The position numbers were made by a program, and so were the translations under genes. The notes beneath the pieces are model-generated. The model saw nothing but the letters and a program-made list of their open reading frames with translations. It was not told the DNA's origin and ran no database searches. Below, in pieces: positions 22,167-34,220 of a stretch of DNA of 64,000 bases (position 1 is its first letter; the number at the start of each line of letters is the position of its first letter). The stretch spans positions 36,761,335-36,825,334 of the forward strand of contig OX393549.1 of the NCBI GenBank assembly GCA_947650365.1. The letters are read 5' to 3'. Origin of the DNA: Chamaelirium japonicum (Eukaryota > Streptophyta > Magnoliopsida > Liliales > Melanthiaceae).

Positions 22167-22610
22167 TATGACCGGTAATTTCGGACCCGACACGACTCGA
22201 CATGAAGTTAGCGGGTCTGGGCTAAACGGGTTCGGGTCGTAAATGGGTCGAAACGATAGACCCGTTTAATAAACGGGTCGGGTCCGGGTTTACGTCTCGA
22301 CATGGTAGACCCGTTTAGTATTCAACGGGTCGTGTCGGTTCAGATCGGGTCTATCCGCAATCTGATACTATTATATATAATACTAGCAGGTCTTTCGGGT
22401 CAGGTCGGGTCGAGTCGGATTGGGTCGACTGAATAGACTCGGGTGGTAAACGGATCTTATCGGTCTACCCGTTTATTAGCGGGTCGGGTACGAGTTTAGG
22501 ATCTAAACACAATTAGTTAAACAGGTCGGGTCCGTATCTAGGAGTTTTGGACACGACACGAAACTAGACACGACACCGAACCTGACACGACACGACCCAT
22601 TGCCACCCCA
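22167..22610. mobile_element. Short transposon with 8-bp target duplication, GGGTCG-rich
   Basis: 444 bp flanked by the perfect repeat CACCTCAG (22159-22166 and 22611-22618). The right end is the inverted form of TGGGGTGGCAATGGGTCGTG, typical of hAT-like MITEs; the left end is less clear. A relative in opposite orientation lies at 45714-46179. Confidence 0.75.
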
Positions 22611-23755
22611 CACCTCAGCCCATGTAGGAGGTTCATGCTCCGCGGCGATTAGCCAAGTATTGTTCCATCGGAGGCATCCCATGCTGTTCCGTGTCGAACG
22701 TGAATCGCACCCTTTAGGGTGCGACAGTGACATCCAGCAACAGCATCTGTCATTTGGGTTTTTTTTACTTACACCCCTATTTTTATATCAAAGTTTAATT
22801 TACACCCCCACTAATAAAAATTTGATTTTAACTCTCAGTCCGTCACTTGACCATAAGAGATCTTTTAAAAATGAAGGTGTAACTCAATTTCGACATAAAA
22901 GTAAGATATAATTCATTAAAAAAAAGACTAATGTGTCTAAGGTCCTCGAGAAACAAACCGGTTTGGTGTAGAGAAACCGAAACAGATGCTTTTAGTAATG
23001 GACCCTATGATATAGATTTTATTATCTGTAGTCATTCATAATGACATGTGAGGTACATGGATCGCGATCTAAGTTTGTTACGTCTAAAAAATTTCTAAAA
23101 AAAAACTGAAATAATTATTCTTTTTATATCCTTTTTCATAAACAAAATTTTATTCATTGTTCAAATAAATTACAATAATGATTTTACTGTAGCAAATTTT
23201 AACAAATTTTTTAAAAATAAAATCTCTAAATTTTTTTTTTGTTACAATGATTTCACTGTAGCAAATGTTGCTCTTTAATTCCAAAATGTTATTCTATTAT
23301 GATTTTACTGTAACTACCCTAAATGTTACTCTTTATAAAGAGTAACATTTCAGTATAAAAAGTAATATTTGCTATAGTAATTTCGTTGTAGTTTTTTTTT
23401 ATAAAAGAATAAAATTTTTCAAAAATAATACTACAAAGATTACATTATAGTAAATGTTACTGTTTATTAACCGAAATGTTACTCATTATAAAGAATAACA
23501 TTTGCTACAGTTATTTCACTGTAGCTATATTTTTTTTAAAAATCTTATCAAAATTTTTTTTATTTTTTTGGGATTTTTAGTGGTTATATTACTGTGTCTG
23601 TTCGAATTTGTAATCGATGGCAGCGTTTATAATTTGGGTGAAGTCTGATGGATATTCATGATTTTTTTAAATACAGAGGCGGTTAAACGAGCCTGTCATT
23701 GTTCTGTTTTTTACAGAGGGAGTGCAGCTTAAACAAATTTTTTGGTGTCCTTTCC

Positions 23756-24582
23756 AGTGGCGGACCCAGGATTTTTCCTCAGGGGGGGCATAATTATTAA
23801 AAAGTAACTATAGTCGCTGCCTCATTGTCGAAGGCTTCGGCAGGCGGCGTGACAACGTACCTACCATTCCTTCGATCGCGTAGCAAAAGGCCTATTATGA
23901 TTTTGCCTCTAGTGGAGGAGCATTTCGATTCTCGAAGTCCTTCGAAAATTTGAAACTATAATTGGCCGACTCAATCAGAGTTCACGGGTTGTAAATAATA
24001 GACCAGATCCTTTTTTTTTTTGGCGGGGGGAGGGGGATTTCATACATACCCTCAAAAACCTATAAATAGGCCCCAGTTTCCACTCGATTCTTATTCACTA
24101 AGGGCCATGGGATGAACTCTACGGGGATGTCACGTGCGCGGGAGGTGGCAGACGACGGAGGGTATTGGCCGGACAGTGGTGGGCGTCGATGGCCGGCAAA
24201 CGGTGAGGCCGACCGTGGGTCACCAATACGGGCGGCGATGGCGGGTTAGAATTGTTTTTTAGATAAATTACACTTTGCTTCCCCCTCCTGAAGTTTAGCT
24301 CAAAAACATTTATCCCCCATATCGTTAAAAAACAACATTTTGCCCCACTTCAATTCAGCTTCGATCAGATAAAACTTACCAAATGAGGAAATCAAGTAGT
24401 TGACAAAAGGAGTATTGTGCTAACATTTCAAACTTTAGGGAGTGATTTGGAACAAAATAAACTATACTGGGGTTAAGTGTTTTTGAGCTAAACTTTAAGG
24501 GGGTAAGTGTAACTTACCTTGTTTTTTCCCAAAAATTGAGGAGGGGCTTCAGCCCCCCCTAGGCCCAATGTAGTCCGCCCCT
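23756..24582. mobile_element. Nested MITE, Mutator-like, second level
   Basis: Termini AGTGGCGGAC and inverted AGGGGCGGAC, followed by a CTCAGGGGGGG-type part at both ends. Flanked by the 10-bp repeat TGTCCTTTCC (23746-23755 and 24583-24592). Confidence 0.8.
24261..24518. mobile_element. Nested MITE, Mutator-like, third level
   Basis: Termini AGATAAATTACACTT and inverted GGTAAGTTACACTT, both continuing to a GAAGTTTAGCTC-type word. Flanked by the perfect 9-bp repeat TTGTTTTTT (24252-24260 and 24519-24527). Confidence 0.82.
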
Positions 24583-24966
24583 TGTCCTTTCCATTAAATA
24601 AGTTTCATTTTGGTGATCGACTACTAAGTCCCCCGCCCAAAAAAATCCACTTTTAATGGATTGCTCTCGGTCAGGTGACGGATTGGGGGGAAAGTCAAAT
24701 TTTTAGAAAATGGGGGTGTAAGTCTAATTTCATTATAAAAGTAGGGGTATGAGTAAAAAAAACCCTTGTGGGTGCGACAGTGACAGTACAGTGGCATCCG
24801 CAATATGGCACGTGACGAGAGTCATGAGTTCGAATCCTCTCCAGTACTCCACTTCCCCCTCAATTTCCGGTAGACGCTCTGATGCGCGCCGCTCGTTCAT
24901 CCGTCGTCCATCCTGTATTAGCGGTGTAATCGGGAAGTCCAGCAATACCGTTCACAGTCCTCTGCC

Positions 24967-24975
24967 TATAAATAT
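24967..24975 (+). promoter_or_regulatory. TATA box of the 6-phosphogluconolactonase gene
   Basis: TATAAATAT lies 66 bp before the ATG at 25033. Transcription would start near 25000, giving a short leader of about 30-35 nt. Confidence 0.6.
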
Positions 24976-25032
24976 CCTCCGCTGATTCCCCACCAAAGAT
25001 CGCAGGCTCGCAGCTCGAGGATTTTCCGATCG

Positions 25033-26137
25033 ATGGCCTCCGAGGCGGCCGACTCCGGCGCGGCGGCGGAAGGGAAGTGGGAGGTGCGTGTCTTCCCGAC
25101 GGAGGAGGTGGTGGCGACTTCCCTAGCCCACTACACTGCCAAGCTGTCGGAAAAGTACACCCGGGAGCGGTCGGCCTTCACCGTCGTCTTGTCCGGCGGC
25201 TATCTCATCAACTCCCTCAGGTACCGGCCGTGATCTATGCGAGAGGTTTTAGGGTTTCTCTTTAGATAGATGGATTCTCTAATTGATTTGGGGGAACGTA
25301 GGAAATTGGTGGAACCTCCGTATTTGGATTCGGTTGATTGGGCGAAATGGCACATCTTCTGGGTGGACGAGAGGGTGGTGAAGAAAACCGACCCTGATAG
25401 CAATTACAAGCTCGCTTATGATGGATTTCTCTCCAAGGTGTCGGATCGAAACCCAGATTGCTTGCCATGTTGGAAATTGTTTGCTTCTTTGCTCTAATTC
25501 AGTCTTTAACCTTATCAAAAAAAAAACTGAGTCTTTAATCTCTGTGGTCTTCATTTTTTTTTTTTTTAAAGCTAGTAACATCTTCCGATAATCGCCTTTG
25601 AGAACCATGGATTGCTGATGTTTTCTTTTTCTGCTTACTGAATGATAGGTTCCGATTCCACCAGAACAAGTGTATGCTATCGACGACACCCTGTCAGCAG
25701 AGGGCGCCGCCGATGACTATGAGGCCCGTTTGAAGGAATTGGTCAGGGCAGGGGTGGTGGAAGTTTCACCGGCCACTGGGTTCCCTAGATTTGATCTGAT
25801 GCTAATGGGGATGGGACCAGATGGCCATGTTGCTTCCCTTTTCCCCCACCATCCTCTTCTTCACGAAAAGAGGAGGTGGGTTACCTATATAACGAATTCC
25901 CCAAAGCCGCCGCCGGTGAGAATAACTTACACATTTCCACTCATCGACGAGTCGGCTTATATGGCGATGGTGGTTGTGGGTGATGGTGAAGTTGATGCGG
26001 TGCGCAAGGCTCTAGGACACCGTGATGATGCATCTGATCTGATGCCGGTTCAAATGATTTCGCTTAAACATGGAAAATTCACTTGGTTTTTAGATGAAAC
26101 GGCAGTTTCAAAGCTGGATCACTTGGAAGGCCTGTGA
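25033..26137 (+). CDS. 6-phosphogluconolactonase, three exons, 270 aa
   Basis: Exons 25033-25220, 25302-25437 and 25649-26137; all introns are GT-AG and the phases fit. The enzyme hydrolyses 6-phosphogluconolactone to 6-phosphogluconate, the second step of the oxidative pentose-phosphate pathway. Visible family motifs: VVLSGG near residues 54-59, KLVEPPYLDSVDWAKWHIFW with WVDER at the start of exon 2, SNYKLA, the GMGPDGHVASLFP block (G162-H168 region), and SPKPPP..RITYTFP. Length is typical of plant forms. There is no obvious plastid transit peptide, and the C-terminus (EGL) is not a peroxisomal signal, so the cytosol is likely. The start ATG is the first after a TATA box. The frame is intact. 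A three-level MITE nest ends about 200 bp upstream of the TATA box. Confidence 0.92.
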
Positions 26138-26517
26138 TGACCATGTAAGTTTGGATATAGTTCTATATATTTTCATTTTTATGAAGTTTCCGAAATGGCA
26201 GTTTACTCAATGTTTGGACAATTTCGTCAGTGTTGTCGCAACTCTGGTTTAGTTAGCTGAATCTGAATATGTTTATATTCTAGTAGTTTTGTCATGCTAT
26301 TTAATTGGGAAAAAAATTCTAATTCATAGTCAATAACCACATAATTTTGAAGGAAATATGATGAAAAAGATTATAGACCTACTACACACTAATATGACAC
26401 CACCATGGACATAGATACGATATGCGAGGACACAACTCGGTTTTTTAGAAATTCTAGGACACAAATATGGGCATTGAGTAAAGCATTGATTATGTATAAT
26501 CAAAGAGAACAAAAGGG

Positions 26518-26592
<75 letters not shown>
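26518..26592. repeat. (GA)n microsatellite
   Basis: About 75 bp of GA dinucleotides with one interruption. Confidence 0.95.
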
Positions 26593-26595
<3 letters not shown>

Positions 26596-28029
26596 GTCAA
26601 AAGTGTAAGTGGAAGTTCGTTGCTTAGGAAGTAACCTTACTTGGTTATCTTGATTTTGTACACTCGTATAATCATGTAAGATGATTTAAATTCCATATTA
26701 TATATGTAAAAACTAAATCAGTTTATGTGCTTTTTGTCATATGTTAGGACTTATGATGAAGTGAATGAATATTGTAAGTGGATTAGATGAACTGTCTAAC
26801 TTAAACAATCTGATTAAGGAGATGTCTCTTCCGGTGGGAAAGTTAATTATATATGGGTCATAAGTAATATAGCTTTTGTAGCTGACCCTTTGTGTAGATA
26901 AAACAATACTAAGGGATGGAGATTATGTACTTATAACCTGAAATTGAATTTTATGTTATTGGGCAAATTTATATTTCCTAAATGCACTATGCCTCATGTT
27001 AATTAAAAAAAAAAATTACGATGTTGGTGAGCTTGATGTCTTGTTATAGAGATGCATTAACGAAATTTATTCTCTGATTTTAAACGTGGATAGTTAATTA
27101 ACTAATGGAGCTCTCTTTTGACATTAAGATGTTATTTGGTAATTTTGCTCTCAAAGCTGAGAAAATGTTATTTCGTTTTGCACTTTCGAGTTTCTATGAT
27201 GTTCTTTGTACTTTTTTAACAAAAAAAAAAATCCGGATTGTTTTTCTTGATCTCAAGTTCAAAAGGAGAGGGTCTAGTGTGATGAGGACGGTGTAGGTTT
27301 CAAATCCAGACAGTTAGTTTGAGCAACAAATGCATTGGAGTGCCCAACTAAATTGGGGAAACATTAAGCATCATTCTTACATCTTGTACTTTGTCTCTGT
27401 ACAAGAATGCTGCTACTATTATGGAATAATGGTTCAGCCTCCTAAATAAGGGTTTAGCTTCCTTCTATTGAGCTTTTCTTCCTTAAAATCGTTCTTCTGA
27501 TCTTATATGTATGCTCTTCAGTACCACCCTACATAATTGCAACGTTGGGTGTGGGAAAGGTTGTTCTTCCTCACTTACCAATGGTATTGTCCTTCAGCAA
27601 TGGAATGGCGCTTTTCCTTCTCTATGTATGTGTGTCCATCGGAATCACCACAAATTAATAATGGCGGATTTACCATTCTAAGATGATGGTTGTGTTCACT
27701 TTTTTATATGAATGTTGGTTTCATTTTAGCACTTTGGCTTGTAATAAACGCCACATGGATGAATGCAATTCTCTATATTAAATCTTGCATTCAACTCTCT
27801 TCATCTAGATTCTTTCCACCTATTACTTGTAGCTGTATATACATTGTATAGGACGTTTAGTCCCACATTGGATACTCAAGAGTTCCTTCTCCTAATATGC
27901 TCGAATATACACATGGAGGGTTGCTTAGTAATTGCATGCGCTTTAACTGCGTATCCAAATTTGGCACCACCATGAACACAGATATGATATACAAGTACAC
28001 AAATCATATTTATACAAATACTAGAACAA

Positions 28030-28619
28030 TGTGGGTTCAAAATTTTGCTAAAGCATTCACGGGCGGTGTACAGTTCAAGTGGGGCATGCGAGAATAGCTC
28101 GAGGCCTAGCAGTTCAAGTTGGGTCTGCGAAAACAGCTCGAGACCTAGCAGACTATAGGAGCCCACCAAGCCCGCCTGGGGCCCACGAGGATAGTCCCTT
28201 TGATTCCTATAAATAGCAAACTCGATACCATATCCGAATTCCTGAATCAAACATCATTCTTCTGATTTCAGAGTTGCAGAACTTGGACAAAGAACATATA
28301 GGTTTGCGGAAACCACTATCCAAGAATAGAGTTGATTTGGTATCTCGTCCCGATCTTCCTCTATCCCCCCACCTTACTCTCTTTCTACTTGTAAAAGCCC
28401 TCATCGGCCTATCGAGGAATAGCTCTATTTTTCTCAGAGTTGGTGGATTCAAGGTTGCTTTTTGTCGCACAGAGACGTAGGCTTCGGCCGAACTTCGATA
28501 CCTTGTGTCAACTACTCTCTACTTTACACTCTACATTGTTTACGCTACAGTTCAACAGCACCCAATTCAATTGATTGTTGGCGGGAATCTTACATGGCAA
28601 AAGAATTCCCCTCATACAC
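28030..28619 (+). mobile_element. Solo LTR, related to the one at 18721-19603
   Basis: Starts TGTGGGTTCAAAATTTTGC and ends CCTCATACA. It has a CCTATAAATAGCA TATA box near 28208, and GAGACGTAGGCTTCGGC is shared with the other LTR. A 40-bp U3 unit (CAGTTCAAGT...GGCCTAG) is present twice. Flanks AACAA and CAAAA match only partly, so the exact ends are approximate. Confidence 0.55.
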
Positions 28620-29433
28620 AAAAAGAGAGAGATAGTGGGAGAGAGAGGGGGGGGAATAAAAACAGGAGTCAAAGTGTAAGTTGAAGTTCGTTACTTAGGA
28701 AGTAACCTTACTTGGTTATCTTAATTCTGTAAAATCGTTATAATCATTATAAGATGTAAATTCCATACTAAGTAAAACCTAAATTAGTTTATGCTATTCT
28801 ATCTTAGGTTGGGACTTATGATGAAGTGAATGAATATTGTAAGTGGGTTAGATTGAACAGTTGATAGTTTAAACAATCTGATTTATAAGTTGTGTCTTCA
28901 GGTGGGAAAGATAATTATATCTTGGTCATAATATATCTTTTGTAGCTGACCATGTTTGCCCATTGTGTAATGTACTTGTAACCTGACAGTGAACATTATG
29001 TTATTGGGCAAATTTGTAAGTCCGAAATGCAATATGGCTCGTGTTAATTAAAATAATAACAAAAAGTGATGTTGGTGAGTGCGATGTTTTATTATAGAGA
29101 TGTCATTAACGGAATTATTCTCAGATTTTAATAGTATATCTATCTTCCGATTCGATTTTAGTTGGTCTGATGAATATTTAATTTTGTTTGGCTCTTTATC
29201 AGTGTTCTTTGTATTATTTTAACAAAAATTTCCCAGGTTGTTTTTTCTTGATCTCAAGTTGTAGTTTTTGGATTGATAGGTATTTCATATTTGTTCTCTA
29301 AGTTTGTTTACTTTGGAAAAACACCCTAAAATGACGGAAGTTCAAAAAGAGCCCTGCTACTCTAAAACTTAAGCGATTAAGCCCCTTCAAAAACTTTACT
29401 CCTTTTCAACATAAAACAATCAACTTCCGTCAC

Positions 29434-30415
29434 TGTAAATGTAGTCATACTTTAGTCCAACATCTATTATGTATTGTAATGGTGTGCCTTCTCTCCCTAT
29501 GTAAGGAGAGATAGTGGTTGTATAATATAATCAATACAAGAGAGTATTCTCTCCAAACTCTAGTAGCTCTCTCTCCCTCTCTCTCTTGTAACATGGTGTC
29601 AGAGCAAGTTTGCTCGATCTAGAGTTTTAGAGCTCATCTTTGGCCTCGGCCTCAGCCTCCTCGGTCGCCAGAGGAGACCGAGAATAGTGAAATAAAATTT
29701 TCTTCCTTCTCCGCCACCCTCCAATCACCTACAATGTCGTGTCGACCGATACGGTCGCGGTTGTAGACATCAACATTTTTCCAATTAAGTCCACAAAAGC
29801 TCGAGATTTTGCCAAGTTTGAAAGACTTGGAATTTCATCGTGCCCAAAGTTTTCAAATATGGTTAAGTCTCGAAGAATTTGCTAGGATCCGGAGACATCA
29901 AAATGTATCCAAGTCCACGAGGACCAAAATTTGGCTAAGTTCAAAAGACTCCAACACCAAGATAGAGAGAGAGAAGGAAAATTTAATCTCACACGCGATG
30001 CCTCTCTTTTCTCGTGTCTTGCATGAGTATGCTCCCTTTGCTTTCTTGTCTATCTCCACGGCTTTGTCGCTCAGCTTCACCCTGATCTCCTCTATATCGA
30101 CGTCTACTATTGTTAGCTGCCTTCACCATCGCTCACTTGTTTGGCATTGGGCCTCAGCGACCATTGTCGGCAGGTTCTCTGCTCTTTGACCGCTAGTTTG
30201 CATCCTAAGCTTGCAACTCTTGGTTGTATTTTTCTTTCTTTTGTAATTTTTTTTTTCATTTTAGGCAAACTAATGTTGGTTTAGTTCCACATCAGTTTTA
30301 GGGGGGTGTTAAATGTAGTCATACTTCAGTTCCATATCAACTATGGTATTGTAATGATGTCCGTTTGCTCCCTATATAAGGAGAGGTAGTGCTAGTATAA
30401 TATAATCAATACAAG

Positions 30416-30470
<55 letters not shown>
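29434..30470 (+). mobile_element. TRIM-like small copia-type element
   Basis: The left LTR (29434-29593) starts TGTAAATGTAGTCATAC and ends TGTAACA. It is followed by TGGTGTCAGAGC (29594-29605), one base off the initiator-Met primer-binding site. The right LTR starts TGTTAAATGTAGTCATAC at 30307, preceded by the purine run TTTTAGGGGGG. Its end is blurred by an expanded CT microsatellite. The ~710-bp interior has no gag or pol. No target duplication was found. Confidence 0.6.

Positions 30471-30471
<1 letters not shown>
30418..30471. repeat. (CT)n microsatellite
   Basis: About 54 bp of CT dinucleotides, in the right LTR of the TRIM-like element. Confidence 0.95.
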
Positions 30472-30474
<3 letters not shown>

Positions 30475-31999
30475 CCAAACGATGTTTCTTGGCAAAGATT
30501 GCATTCACTGTTCCAGTGAACTTCAGTGACGGGTCTAGGACGATATAGTTTTCAAATCTGACAGTTTGTTTGAGCAACAATTGCTTTGGAGTTCGTATAA
30601 TTTTTCTCGAAAGCCCTCATGGAAGGCCCTCATTGTATAATTTTTCTCGAAAACACTTCTAATACCACCCAACAGATATAAGAAAGCTTGGAAAGAAGCA
30701 CAAAATGCATCAGATCCACAAAGAAGCACATGGTGGGTAGGTAATTATAACTTAGAAGACAATACTTGAATGATAAAGTATAGTATCCAAACAACAATTA
30801 ATTCGGATACCTTTCTATTCAAACCCTAAGGATAAATCCCTTTGTAATCAGTCCATTCTACTTATATTCTTGCTATACTACTATAATGTTGTCCTCCCAA
30901 CTAAATTGGAGAAGCATTCAGCATCATTCTTACACACGTTACTTTGCCTCTGTGTAGGAATGCTGCTACTATTATGGAATAATGGTTCACCCTCTTAAAC
31001 AAGGGTTTAGCGTCGTTAAATCGGAGTGGCTTCCTTCTATTGAGGTTGTCTTCCTTAGCGCTCAAACTTGGCTCTGCTGCTTGCCGGTGAAATAAAGCGT
31101 CCTCACGTTGTATTGTAATTTGTGCCACAGAGACGAATGCAGGTCTCGATCGTTGAGATGCTCCGCCAGGAATAGTCCCACATCGGCTAGTGGGGACGGG
31201 TTCCTTGTCTTCATATTAAGAACAAAATGGTTATCTAATTAATACAAGTTTGAAGTTATTGAGAACATGTATGAGGGACCTCACCAAGGATCAGCACTAA
31301 GCCCATATTATCTTTTTCGTATTATTGTGTGGTGCTTTCCGCGCGGTGGGGTGTTAAGTGGTTGGGGGTTCTGCCCCTTTGTTCCACCCGGTGGTGGTGG
31401 TGGTTGTCCGTTCACCAGGTGGCACTTTTGTTGGCTTGCGCCGGGCTGTGGCGTCTCTTGGAGGTCGGTTGACCTCCCCTTTCCATGAACCAAAAAAAAA
31501 AATGTGCTTGCTGCTAAATTTGAAGACAGACGAGGGGCAAAGCTAACATGGATGAAAGTTGCTCACAATAATATAAAAATTTTGTGCTAACAACAGAGAT
31601 AACATGAAAATAAATGAATATCAATCGATGATCAAGAACAGGATCGATCCTGATCCGTGACCCGATAGAAGTTGATCCAACCCGATTCAAAACTTTAATC
31701 AGGTCATACTCTTATATGATCAGATAAAGATCTAATTGGAATTAAATCGTATGTATATACCTAATATTATTATTATATGCAAAGATACATGATCACCATG
31801 ACATTATCTGATAGAATCTGATTGGTTCAGATATCTGAATTCAAGTGGGGTTCGAATTTGGATCACCCAAAATTTGATCAGTCAGGATACCAGATTGGAT
31901 TTGGATACTGAAGTATCCTTATAGGATTGGATTCGGATTATAGCAAAATTCGATTTGTATCCGACCCGTTGTCAGGCTTAGCGAAATAAGAGGTTTCAC
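30471..31999. other. Gene-less spacer with duplicated segment and a LINE-like tail
   Basis: 30551-31050 contains sequence diverged from 27297-27500 (ATGCTGCTACTATTATGGAA is common to both). A USE-like AGTCCCACATCGG is at 31173-31185. About 31330-31501 ends CCTTTCCATGAACC followed by an A run, resembling the LINE-type tail at 63380-63422. No gene. Confidence 0.5.
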
Positions 32000-32689
32000 T
32001 AGAGGTGTTCATGGTTCGGGTTGGTTCGGTTTTTTGATAAATTTGGAACCGAACTGAAGTTGATCGGTTCTCTAGAAAATGGAACCGAACCAAACCATTT
32101 CGTGGTAAAAATCGAACCAAACCAAACCGTAAAAGTTCGGTTTGGTTCTGCAGGTCTTTCAAATTTTCAAATCGCTTGTCATCGCACCGTGAGGTATGAA
32201 TGGTTGAGCTGCTGAGTTGGTTCAGATTTTATTTTTAAGCCTTTAACTTTAGATGCTGCTATTTGCCCCTATAGAATTACTAGTCACACCCTTAATTTTT
32301 CATTTTGAGATATTTCATAAGTTAGGATTTGGGGGTGCTAGTCATTATGTGGGTAACACCCTTCACTTTTTCAGTTTCATCACATCGTTGAACACTTGAA
32401 GTTTTGAATGCACCGAATGATGGTAATTGGGGTCACGACCATGTAATGTACAATATTAGTGAGATTGTACACTGTATAGTAGTAACTACTGAGGTTATAG
32501 TACCAATGGTTCGGGTTGCGTTGGTTTGGGTTAAAAAACTCACATCCCAGAACCGAACCGATCATATCGGGTTTTTTATTTTTGGGAACTGAACCAAACC
32601 GAACGGTCAAAAATACCCGATCCAAACCGAACCAAATAGACTGGTTCGGTTCGGTTTGGCAAGTCAACCCGAACAGATGAACACCCCTA
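32000..32689. mobile_element. hAT-type MITE, GGTTCGG-rich, with 8-bp target duplication
   Basis: Termini TAGAGGTGTTCATGGTTCGG and inverted TAGGGGTGTTCATCTGTTCG, flanked by the perfect repeat GGTTTCAC (31992-31999 and 32690-32697). The interior has no frame of note. Confidence 0.85.
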
Positions 32690-32779
32690 GGTTTCACTGC
32701 GGCCCATCGTCAGGATTGATATGGTCACTGCCTACATAATTGTAAACATCATGATCTGAATGGGTTCGACTCCTCTCCA

Positions 32780-33460
32780 CTGAAGATCGTCTCTCCTAAC
32801 GTGGGGAGCGACATGTGGCGATCTGAAAACCAACGGCCATGATTTAGGTCATGGGATGAACCCAAGGGGGGATGCCACCATCCTCTGCCGCCGCCCTCTA
32901 CCGTCCACTCTGGTTGCCTCCAACGACCACCCTTGTCGACAGCTGGCCACCACCATTGCTGGCGACCCCCCTGCTGACCACCGGCCACCCGCCGATAATC
33001 ACTTGTCGTCGCGCGACCTGAAAACCAACAACCATGATCTCCATGGGATGAACCCAAGGGGAGATGACACCACCCCCAACCCCCGCCCACCACCGTCCTC
33101 GCTGGCCGCCGACTCCGATGACCACCCATGCCGACAGCCGGCCACCACCGCTACCGGCAAACCTCTTGCTGACTACCGGCTAGGGGGGGGGGGGGGGGGG
33201 GGGGGGGGTCGATGGCAGCGGTGGTTGGTGGCCGGCGGTCGGCAGTGGCCTACAGAGACGGTGGTGGGCAGCGGCCAAGGGCAGTGGCATCCCCCCTTGA
33301 GTTCATCCCATGGCCGTTGGTTTTCGGATCGCCACATATTGCTTCCCAAATCATCAGCCCCCCCTTGAGTTCATCCCATGGCCGTTGGTTTTCGGATCGC
33401 CACATATTGCTTCCCAAATCATCAGCGACCGTTAGGGGGAGACAATCATCACCGAACCCA
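32780..33460. mobile_element. Inverted-repeat element with internal duplication
   Basis: The left arm (CATGTGGCGATCTGAAAACC ... GGGATGAACCCAAGGGG, 32810-32873) is mirrored at the right (33293-33425). The right arm is present twice in tandem (33292-33358 and 33359-33425). A partial direct copy of the left arm lies near 33024-33070. A 26-base G run interrupts the centre. Confidence 0.6.
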
Positions 33461-34073
33461 ACATGAATCGCACCTATCTCTTTGGATGGGGAAAATTTTG
33501 AGCACATCCTGCGAACCAAACAACCACAGGGCCCACTACCCTCTGAGCCTATCAGCATGCTCTGAATGTTGTGGGCCACTACCCTTATCTGCTGGGAGAA
33601 AATATTCAATTGGTCGGACGTACAACGTCAGTCGTGTACCCCTAAACCCAAATCACTATTAATCTGTTCCCATATTGATACTGCTTTGGGCGTGGGAGTA
33701 CACGCTGACGTGGTGCATGTGGGGCCTGCTACCCCACGTCTCTTGAATCACAGTAGGCCCCGTGGTTGTATGGTACGCAGGATGTGCTGAAAATTGCCCC
33801 CCCCCCCCCCCCGTGATGCATTTTACCATATGTTGGTGTTTACTTGGCGACTAATGCAGCCACTGGGCCAAACATGCGGGAAGCAACAGCACAGGAGCCC
33901 ATGATCCGACCGCTTGATCAGTCATTACGACTGCAATATGCCGGATTTGACCGTCGGATGTCCCTTCGGTGACCATGCGACAAAACTATTAGTTTCAGTA
34001 GTCCAAGTGGCCTACATCTGACGCTCAGCCCATACAACCATGTCACAGAGAAGAGAATTTTTTGCTATTCGCC

Positions 34074-34220
34074 TGGTACGTTGCACTTGCTTACAGCCCA
34101 ATCGGGTCGTGCCATGTAGGCCATTAATTGGAAAATAACGGAGACAGTAAGTGGAGCATACGTCCGGTTGCAAGTGTATAACCCCGATTGGGTCGTAAGC
34201 AAGTGCAGCATACCAGTCAG
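34074..34220. repeat. Small inverted repeat, about 35-bp arms
   Basis: GCACTTGCTTACAGCCCAAT near 34085 is mirrored by ATTGGGTCGTAAGCAAGTGC near 34188. It may be a short MITE; no target duplication was identified. Confidence 0.5.

Larger units (their letters stand above)
22756..24765. mobile_element. 2.0-kb element with ~100-bp terminal inverted repeats
   Basis: GGGTTTTTTTTACTTACACC at 22756 is mirrored, with changes, at 24648-24765. No transposase frame is present. A 16-bp direct repeat, GGGTGCGACAGTGACA, lies just outside (22717-22732 and 24770-24785). The element holds another MITE (23756-24582), which holds a third (24261-24518). Confidence 0.65.
26138..29433. other. Gene-less, duplicated spacer downstream of 6-phosphogluconolactonase
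   Basis: No gene. A block of about 0.9 kb (26395-27290) is repeated at 27962-29280; the second copy is interrupted by an LTR (28030-28619). Landmarks in both copies: CACCACCATGGACA-type start, a GA microsatellite, then GGAAGTAACCTTACTTGGTT (26627 and 28700). A USE-like TAGTCCCACATTGG is at 27858-27871. Confidence 0.65.

Noticed and set aside
24820-24850. B-box-like GAGTTCGAATCCTCTCC (tRNA or SINE promoter)
   Set aside because: No cloverleaf or A box could be fitted around it; a similar GGGTTCGACTCCTCTCC at 32762 is also isolated.
33183-33208. Poly-G run, and the poly-C run at 55388-55410, as functional G-quadruplexes
   Set aside because: Single homopolymers of this kind are commonly slippage or assembly products; no further support is visible.
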